Origin: Rhizobiaceae bacterium
Lineage (GTDB): Bacteria; Pseudomonadota; Alphaproteobacteria; Rhizobiales; Rhizobiaceae
NCBI GenBank assembly: GCA_028865845.1
Contig: JAGWJK010000057.1
Location: 1-11,393, forward strand
Reading direction: 5' to 3'
DNA length: 11,393 nt
Shown piece by piece: positions 7,783 to 11,393 of the stretch (positions within the stretch are counted from its first letter, which is position 1; each line of letters opens with the position of its first letter). Under the pieces are notes generated by a model that was not told the origin of the DNA, did no database searches, and saw only the letters and a list, made by a program, of their open reading frames with translations. The translations under genes were made by a program, and so were the position numbers.

Positions 7783-8708
7783 GCGTGCCTCCCGGAAAGC
7801 CGGATACGCGGATCGATGACGCTATAGAGGACGTCAGCGAGAAGATTGAGTAGGATTGCGACGGCTGCGCCGATCAGGACCACGCCCTGAACGATCGGGA
7901 AGTCACGGGCGCTGATCGCCTGTATCGTCAATTGGCCGAGGCCGGGCCACGCGAATACCGTTTCGATGATGATCGCCCCCGTCAGCAGATTGGCGATTTC
8001 GAGCGCCGAGATCGTCACCAGCGGCACGGCGGCATTGCGCAGCAGGTGGCGCAGGACGATGCGCGCCATCGACAGGCCCTTGGCATGGCCCGTGCGCACA
8101 TAATCCTTTTCCAGCTCATCGAGAACGGAAGTGCGGGCGACGCGGGCAAAGGTCGCCATCGACAGAAAGCCGAGCGCAAAGGCCGGCATCAGCAGGCTTG
8201 CAACACCATTTGCCCCGGATGTCGGAAGCCAGCGCAGGATCACGCCGAACAGCATGATCAGCAGAACCGACGTCCAGAAGGTCGGCATCGACTGACCGAC
8301 GAGCACGAAGCCCATCAGCCAGCGGGATTCCCATGAGTGACGGCGCACGGCGATGAGTACACCGACCGGCACGCCGATGCCGATCGCCACCACCAGGGCG
8401 CCAGCCGCAAGCGACAGCGTGTAGGGCACACGGCTGGCGATGATATCGATCACCGGCAGGTGCTGCACATAAGATTGCCCGAGATCGAAGCGGAGCAGGC
8501 CAGCCAGAAACTGGAGATATTGAACGTAGAGCGGCTGGTCGAAGCCGAGAGCGATGCGCAGCGTCTCGATATCGGCTTTGGACGCATCCGGCGGCACCAG
8601 CAGCAGCACCGGATCGCCGGTGAGGCGCTGCAGGAAGAAGACGAGCGTCACCACCCCGAACAGAGCGATCACGGCCTGCAACAGACGCTTGGCGATAAAT
8701 GCAGGCAC
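7779..8708 (-). CDS. ABC transporter permease, peptide type (DppB/OppB-like)
   Basis: This is an inner-membrane subunit of the importer, 309 residues. The start codon is GTG at 8708; no in-frame ATG fits better, and GGGA lies 7 bases upstream. The N-terminus (MPAFIAKRLLQAVIALFGVVTLVFFLQ, quoted only as landmarks: RRLL-like opening, helix 9-27, then GDP at 31-33) is characteristic of B-type subunits. Membrane segments lie near 98-121, 131-158, 170-190, 232-253 and 272-297. The EAA loop is DYVRTGHAKGLSMARIVLRH (202-221), and the ending DPRIRL is family-typical. It follows gntR by 45 bases and overlaps the next permease by ATGA. It is the first structural gene of the operon. Confidence 0.94.
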   Translation of the reverse strand: MPAFIAKRLLQAVIALFGVVTLVFFLQRLTGDPVLLLVPPDASKADIETLRIALGFDQPLYVQYLQFLAGLLRFDLGQSYVQHLPVIDIIASRVPYTLSLAAGALVVAIGIGVPVGVLIAVRRHSWESRWLMGFVLVGQSMPTFWTSVLLIMLFGVILRWLPTSGANGVASLLMPAFALGFLSMATFARVARTSVLDELEKDYVRTGHAKGLSMARIVLRHLLRNAAVPLVTISALEIANLLTGAIIIETVFAWPGLGQLTIQAISARDFPIVQGVVLIGAAVAILLNLLADVLYSVIDPRIRLSGRHA

Positions 8709-8753
8709 GACCTATTCCCTTTGTTACGGGTCTCGGATTGATGCGGAGCGGCG

Positions 8754-9542
8754 CTAGCTCGTCCGCTTGGGATTGGTTTCGCTCTTGCCCCGAACGGTTG
8801 CGGAAAGATCCGTTGCTGGGGCTGTTTTCGACTTCTTCGTCGGCGATGCCATGGCTGATGCGTCCGATTCCAGAAAGCGGGTTTGCGTAAAGCGTGCGAA
8901 GGCTTCGCAGGCTTCCATCAGGAATTCGGTCGCCGCGATCGTTCGGCCCGAGCGCTTGGCTTCGACGAAGGCGCTCCAGTCGGTCACCGGCAGTTTCGAG
9001 CCGCCTTTCGCTTCCATGAAAGTGAGATATCGATCCGATTTGTCCCAGAGATTTTCGAGCCAGCCGGCAATCAGCGGCGCCTTCATGTTCATCGTCAGGA
9101 GATGCCGTATCTGCCGGTCGTAACGTCGCGCCGAAACGATATCCTCGCCAAGGCCCTGCGCTTGAGCGGCAGCGAGCGCCGCATGCATGTTCGACAGCGT
9201 CTCCAGCCGCATGAATTCGTCGGAAGAGAGCTCCACATCGCCAAGCAACGGTTCAAGCTGCCGGCGGCCGAGAATGATTTCACGCAGGCCGATGGCGCTG
9301 ATGGACGCGACCTTCCAGCCGCTGCGCGGCTGGGAGGAGACGAATCCCAAATGCGCCAGGCGGCCGAGGGCGGCGCGGACGATGCCGCGGCCGACGCGGT
9401 AGTCCCTGCAGATCTCGATTTCGGAAAGCCTTTCGCCCGGTGCGAGCGCGCCGGAGATGATGGCGTACTTCAATTTATCTTCGGCGATCGCAACCGTATC
9501 GGGCGCGCCGGACGACAGGAAGGGGCTTTGTGTATCAAACAT
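8754..9542 (-). CDS. GntR-family transcriptional regulator, FadR/FCD-like
   Basis: This is a DNA-binding regulator of 262 residues. The winged helix-turn-helix spans about 19-79: IAEDKLKYAIISGALAPGER, then LSEIEICRDYRVGRGIVRAALGRL and GFVSSQPRSGWKV. The C-terminal helical ligand domain (about 83-222) resembles FCD but is degenerate. RRYDRQIRHLL keeps the Asp but shifts the His by one, and the late His ligands of FCD proteins are absent, so metal binding is doubtful. A Lys/Ser-rich tail follows from about 231. It heads the operon, and the 36-bp element at 9549-9584 lies 6 bases before its ATG, so autoregulation is likely. No Shine-Dalgarno sequence is visible before ATG 9542, and no better in-frame start exists, so the message may have a very short leader. 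Confidence 0.9.
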   Translation of the reverse strand: MFDTQSPFLSSGAPDTVAIAEDKLKYAIISGALAPGERLSEIEICRDYRVGRGIVRAALGRLAHLGFVSSQPRSGWKVASISAIGLREIILGRRQLEPLLGDVELSSDEFMRLETLSNMHAALAAAQAQGLGEDIVSARRYDRQIRHLLTMNMKAPLIAGWLENLWDKSDRYLTFMEAKGGSKLPVTDWSAFVEAKRSGRTIAATEFLMEACEAFARFTQTRFLESDASAMASPTKKSKTAPATDLSATVRGKSETNPKRTS

Positions 9543-9548
9543 GTCATG

Positions 9549-9584
9549 AAACTAACATCTCAGTTTCAAGAATTGAAGTGTCAG
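9549..9584 (-). promoter_or_regulatory. Tandem operator-like element abutting gntR (copy A)
   Basis: Read toward gntR, it contains CTGACACTTCAA (9584-9573), 9 bases, then CTGAGATGTTAG (9563-9552), then TTT. The two half-elements follow a CTNA-N4-TNAG-like pattern and are 21 bp apart centre to centre, two helical turns. The gntR-proximal part is also a perfect 7-bp inverted repeat, TGAAACT (9547-9553) and AGTTTCA (9562-9568), with 8 bases between. A second copy at 10990-11025 matches at 30 of 36 positions, with the same orientation relative to the downstream gene. The likely protein is the adjacent GntR regulator; that is inferred from position and repetition. Confidence 0.62.
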
Positions 9585-9673
9585 ATTTGCGCAAAGCACT
9601 TCCAAACGAAAGATTTCTGCTAAAGGAACACCCGCCTGGAGAAAATTGGCGGTGCTAACGGCGGCGTCGTCGA

Positions 9674-9740
9674 GAGGAGAGGTGCCGAAGGAGCCGCGGG
9701 CGGCTTATGCTGTTAAGCATAGCGCGCCGCAGTACTCCTC
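9674..9740. other. Strongly foldable non-coding segment, possible three-way junction RNA
   Basis: Three nested or adjacent helices can be drawn. GAGGAG (9674-9679) pairs with CTCCTC (9735-9740). GGTGCC (9681-9686) pairs with GGAGCC (9690-9695) across a GAA loop, with one mismatch. GCGGC plus TATGCT (9700-9711) pairs with AGCATA and GCCGC (9716-9730) across a GTTA loop, with a 3-base bulge. The layout is symmetric enough to fold from either strand, and no U-tract follows. It could be a small RNA, an untranslated-region structure of osmC, or a palindromic intergenic repeat of the kind known in rhizobia. I could not match it to a riboswitch consensus. Confidence 0.35.
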
Positions 9741-9785
9741 GCAGTCCCGTCCATCAGCCTGAAAAGCATGCCTGAGCCTTTGAGC

Positions 9786-9801
9786 CCAGGCACTTGCCTG
9801 G
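9786..9801 (-). terminator. Hairpin immediately after the osmC-family stop codon, possible terminator
   Basis: CCAGGC (9801-9796 on the minus strand) pairs with GCCTGG (9791-9786) around a 4-base loop. The hairpin starts two bases after the stop codon at 9804-9806. No T-run follows directly; the first is TTTT about 20 bases on. It may stabilise the 3' end or act with rho rather than be a classical intrinsic terminator. Confidence 0.35.
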
Positions 9802-9803
9802 CG

Positions 9804-10349
9804 TCAAGCCGCGTCGGCTGCCGGGGGCTGTTGGTGGTCGATACGCCCCTTGATCTCCGTTCCCCGCTTGAGCAGGTTGAGGATGGGGCAGAATTTCTCG
9901 ACGGTCGCCTGCAGTCGGGCAATATTCTCCGCACTTGCGGGCGACACGAGCGTCACCGTGTAAGCGATATCGTGGGGATAGACCGGGATATCCTCATGTC
10001 CTTCGGAGCCGCCGCGCGGGTCCATATTCGCAGAAACTTCCGCATGAATGGATTCCAGAGGCACGCCCTGGTCGGATGCGTGAATGAGGAAGGTATGCGT
10101 CAAGCAACTGGAAAGCGCGCCCAGCAGCAATTCCGGCGACGACGGGCCAAGATTATAGCCGGCAAAATCGGTGGGACTGTCCGAGATCACCTGAAAATCC
10201 CGGATTCGAATGCGCCGCACGCCGCTGCGCCCCTCGGCACTTGCGCTCGCCTTCATCGTGGCGAAGCCCAGTTCGCCGGCCTTTACCCGAGCGCGCCGGC
10301 TCAAAAGTGCCGAGCGTTTCTGGCCTAGATATTCATTCAAGTTTGTCAT
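9804..10349 (-). CDS. OsmC/Ohr-family protein (peroxidase-type)
   Basis: This is probably a thiol-dependent hydroperoxide reductase of the OsmC superfamily, 181 residues, cytoplasmic. The start is ATG 10349, with GGAGG 9 bases upstream. The fold marks are LGPSSPELLLGALSSCLTHT (68-87), with the peroxidatic-type Cys 82 at the head of the central helix, and EKFCPILNLL (151-160), with the resolving-type Cys 154. About 35 residues precede the usual OsmC core, so it is longer than Ohr (about 140). It has its own promoter region and is separated from gntR by 261 bases, so it is probably not part of the transporter operon although it points the same way. The organic peroxide substrate is inferred from the family. 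Confidence 0.9.
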   Translation of the reverse strand: MTNLNEYLGQKRSALLSRRARVKAGELGFATMKASASAEGRSGVRRIRIRDFQVISDSPTDFAGYNLGPSSPELLLGALSSCLTHTFLIHASDQGVPLESIHAEVSANMDPRGGSEGHEDIPVYPHDIAYTVTLVSPASAENIARLQATVEKFCPILNLLKRGTEIKGRIDHQQPPAADAA

Positions 10350-10452
10350 TGCCGCGATCCTCCATGTCGATCAAGGTCGGCCGAAACGGGCATGTGCAGC
10401 TGCCGGGATGTCGGTCGATCGATCACCTTATATCCATGTCATAATAGTTTAG

Positions 10453-10469
10453 TCTATAAAAATTATAGA
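10453..10469 (-). promoter_or_regulatory. AT-rich palindrome overlapping a consensus -10 upstream of the OsmC-family gene
   Basis: TCTATAA (10453-10459), AAA, then TTATAGA (10463-10469) form a perfect 7-bp inverted repeat in an AT-rich island. On the minus strand the palindrome contains TATAAT (10467-10462), a perfect -10 hexamer. A weak -35 candidate (TTGCGG) lies 19 bases upstream. This would give osmC a leader of about 105 bases. Symmetry over the -10 suggests a dimeric repressor site, for example MarR- or LysR-type. No regulator gene of that kind is in the window. Confidence 0.42.
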
Positions 10470-10623
10470 TTTTATTAGAGGAAACCCCGCAAGAATCCGA
10501 GCGTGGCAAAACCATAAATTTCCCCGATTAAACAGCCTCTTGGTTCATTCTTCCTTTAGTGCACAAAAATAGTAGATAATATCGCTCGCCTGATCGAACA
10601 TCACGACGTGAGAGGCAAGAGCC

Positions 10624-10800
10624 ATGAGCGCGGTAAGATATTTTGGGCGTCTGCGGAGCCTGCGCGAGCAACTCGAAGCGCGGCTGCTGCTCCATGAGGA
10701 GAGGCATTGCTTCGGCGAGGGCGATATCGATGACGGCACGACACGCGATCTGAAAGAGCGCATCTCGGAATTGTCCCGGCAGATGTCGCGGAGAAACTGA
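10624..10800 (+). CDS. Small hypothetical protein (58 residues)
   Basis: I do not recognise a named family. The start ATG 10624 has GAGAGG (10610-10615) 8 bases upstream, and the 58-codon frame ends in TGA. The product is highly charged and helical. Residues 1-27 (MSAVRYFGRLRSLREQLEAR, then LLLHEER) form an amphipathic helix. A short acidic, glycine-containing turn (FGEGDIDDGTT, 30-40) follows, and residues 41-57 (RDLKERISELSRQMSRR) form a second amphipathic helix. This suggests a helical hairpin or a coiled-coil partner. Codon use is like the neighbours, with mostly G or C in third positions. It is divergent from the OsmC-family gene, sharing its AT-rich promoter gap; TAGATAAT at 10573-10580 is a possible -10. 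Confidence 0.55.
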   Translation: MSAVRYFGRLRSLREQLEARLLLHEERHCFGEGDIDDGTTRDLKERISELSRQMSRRN

Positions 10801-10989
10801 AAACCCATCTTTTCGGCCGGCTGCCCGACTCGAGAAAAGCGCGCGTTGCCGATGAGATCGAGACCTATTTCCCTGCAGGACGCACGGATGCGGCGGACCC
10901 GAATTTTGGGCGTGCATGAAAATGCGCGCGTTTCTCTCGCAGCGACTGCAATGAAAAAATTCTCCACTAGAAATATAGACATTAAACAA
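10801..10989 (+). other. Non-coding stretch with a possible coding remnant
   Basis: No complete gene is seen. One frame (stop-free from 10734, overlapping the end of the small ORF, to TGA at 10918-10920) reads protein-like: THLFGRLPDSRKARVADEIE, then TYFPAGRTDAADPNFGRA. It has no ATG, GTG or TTG start and no ribosome site, and its third-position GC is only moderate. It may be the tail of a decayed or frameshifted gene, or chance. The remainder (10921-10989) is AT-richer and looks like upstream promoter DNA. Confidence 0.25.
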
Positions 10990-11025
10990 CTGATGCTTCA
11001 GTTTGTGAAATTGAGATGTTAGTTT
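10990..11025 (+). promoter_or_regulatory. Tandem operator-like element (copy B) upstream of the right-edge gene
   Basis: CTGATGCTTCAG (10990-11001), 9 bases, then TTGAGATGTTAG (11011-11022) and TTT repeat the gntR-proximal element at 30 of 36 positions. The last 14 bases are identical. The half-elements are again 21 bp apart. The left one is a perfect palindrome extended to AACTGA-N4-TCAGTT (10988-11003). Its orientation toward the plus-strand gene at 11312 mirrors copy A toward gntR. It probably binds the same GntR regulator. Confidence 0.62.
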
Positions 11026-11039
11026 GAATCCATTGTACT
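11011..11039 (+). promoter_or_regulatory. Candidate promoter overlapping operator copy B
   Basis: TTGAGA (11011-11016; 5 of 6 to the -35 consensus) is followed after exactly 17 bases by TGTACT (11034-11039; 4 of 6 to the -10 consensus). The -35 lies inside the operator half-element, a layout suited to repression by occlusion. Transcription would start near 11046, leaving a leader of about 265 bases. Confidence 0.4.
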
Positions 11040-11048
11040 GCTCGATGC

Positions 11049-11073
11049 CCATGCAGGCGGGAACGCCTCATGG
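11049..11073 (+). other. Strong hairpin with GNRA loop at the start of the leader
   Basis: CCATG and AGGCG (11049-11059, one bulged C at 11054) pair with CGCCT and CATGG (11064-11073) across a GGAA loop, ten base pairs in all. It would lie at the very 5' end of the transcript from the promoter above, a position that often shields a message from decay. No U-tract follows, so it is not an intrinsic terminator. Confidence 0.4.
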
Positions 11074-11311
11074 TTCTGAGGCCGAAATTCTGATCGCCGT
11101 TCGATCCCCAGGGGTCGGCGGCGACGCGATTGAGTGATGTTTCTGGGGAAGGGCGGATTTCGCGCGTCTTGGTGGTCATGCGCGCATGCTCGTTTCGATC
11201 CCGATCCGGAATGCCGGCGATTGTCATGCCGGACCGGACGCAAATTCTTAGGACGAAATCTCTTTGGCATATCCCCGTCGGGAATAGCCCTTTTCAAAAA
11301 GGACGTGGCAG
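11074..11311 (+). other. Long untranslated leader of the right-edge gene
   Basis: No convincing gene is seen. A 30-codon ORF (ATG 11045 to TGA 11137) overlaps the hairpin and has no ribosome site. A TTG-started frame (11130-11315) ends in an ATGA overlap with the signal-peptide gene but reads like no known protein. CCTTT (11291-11295 region) and AAAGG just before the start could pair and hide the AAGGA ribosome site. Upstream-ORF or structure-based control is possible but unproven. Confidence 0.3.
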
Positions 11312-11393
11312 ATGAAGACAATGAAGGCTTTGGCAATTGCAATCTTGCTCGGTGCGGCCGCACCGCTGCCGACCTATGCCGCCGCAAAGGATA
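11312..11393 (+). CDS. Exported protein, N-terminal fragment (cut by window end)
   Basis: Only 27 codons are visible. ATG 11312 has AAGGA about 8 bases upstream. The residues MKTMKALAIAILLGAAAPLP, then TYAAAKD, form a textbook Sec signal peptide: a positive N-region, a hydrophobic core at 6-17, and a likely cleavage after AYA/AAA-type residues near 23-25. A periplasmic solute-binding protein of another ABC transporter is a reasonable guess because operator copy B lies upstream, but the mature domain is outside the window. The family is therefore unknown. Confidence 0.7.
   Translation, partial: MKTMKALAIAILLGAAAPLPTYAAAKD

Noticed and set aside
9670..9700. Glycine riboswitch (GCCGAAGGAG resembles its core)
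   Set aside because: The matching CTCAGG/AAAGGAC partner and the expected helices are absent, and no glycine gene is downstream.
10528..11052. Minus-strand 174-residue ORF
   Set aside because: No family signal and no ribosome site; it runs through operator copy B and is opposite the better supported 58-residue ORF. Its likeness to a frame at 9544-9620 is only the shared 36-bp element translated.
1..11393. CRISPR arrays, tRNA or rRNA genes, insertion sequences, phage or integrase genes
   Set aside because: No regularly spaced repeats, cloverleaf-type sequences, transposase frames or terminal inverted repeats were seen on either strand.

Overview
The window looks like chromosome or large-replicon DNA from a Rhizobiales-type alphaproteobacterium (Rhizobium/Agrobacterium-like). 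The reasons are the GC-rich coding DNA, strong GC at third codon positions, a peptide-type ABC transporter operon packed with accessory enzymes, and AT-rich intergenic patches. No taxonomic marker gene is present, so this is an inference.

Positions 1-9542 hold one long minus-strand transcription unit, read from right to left. It starts with a GntR/FadR-type regulator (8754-9542). Then come two Dpp/Opp-type permeases (7779-8708, 6925-7782), a short-chain dehydrogenase (6128-6919), a CE4-fold deacetylase/cyclic-amidohydrolase-like protein (5189-6109) and a gamma-glutamyltransferase-family Ntn amidohydrolase (3651-5192). Two transporter ATPases (2683-3654, 1682-2686) and the periplasmic solute-binding protein (107-1606) follow, and a rho-independent terminator closes the unit at 13-41. 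Four junctions are 4-base ATGA overlaps and the other gaps are short, so the set is very probably co-transcribed. The logic is uptake of a small peptide-like or amide-containing solute and its hydrolysis and oxidation in the cytoplasm, under a dedicated regulator. The three enzymes sit between the permease genes and the ATPase genes.

Positions 9543-9803 are non-coding and hold a tandem operator-like element abutting gntR plus a strongly foldable segment. An OsmC-family protein (9804-10349, minus) follows. The gap between it and a plus-strand 58-residue small ORF (10624-10800) contains a perfect AT-rich palindrome overlapping a consensus -10.

Positions 10801-11311 have no convincing gene. They contain a second copy of the gntR-proximal 36-bp element (10990-11025; 30 of 36 bases identical and in the same orientation relative to the gene downstream), an overlapping promoter candidate, a strong hairpin and a long leader. 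This leads to a new plus-strand gene for an exported protein (11312 onward, cut by the window end). The most notable result is this pair of matching tandem operators. It suggests that the GntR protein controls both its own operon and a second unit that begins at the right edge.
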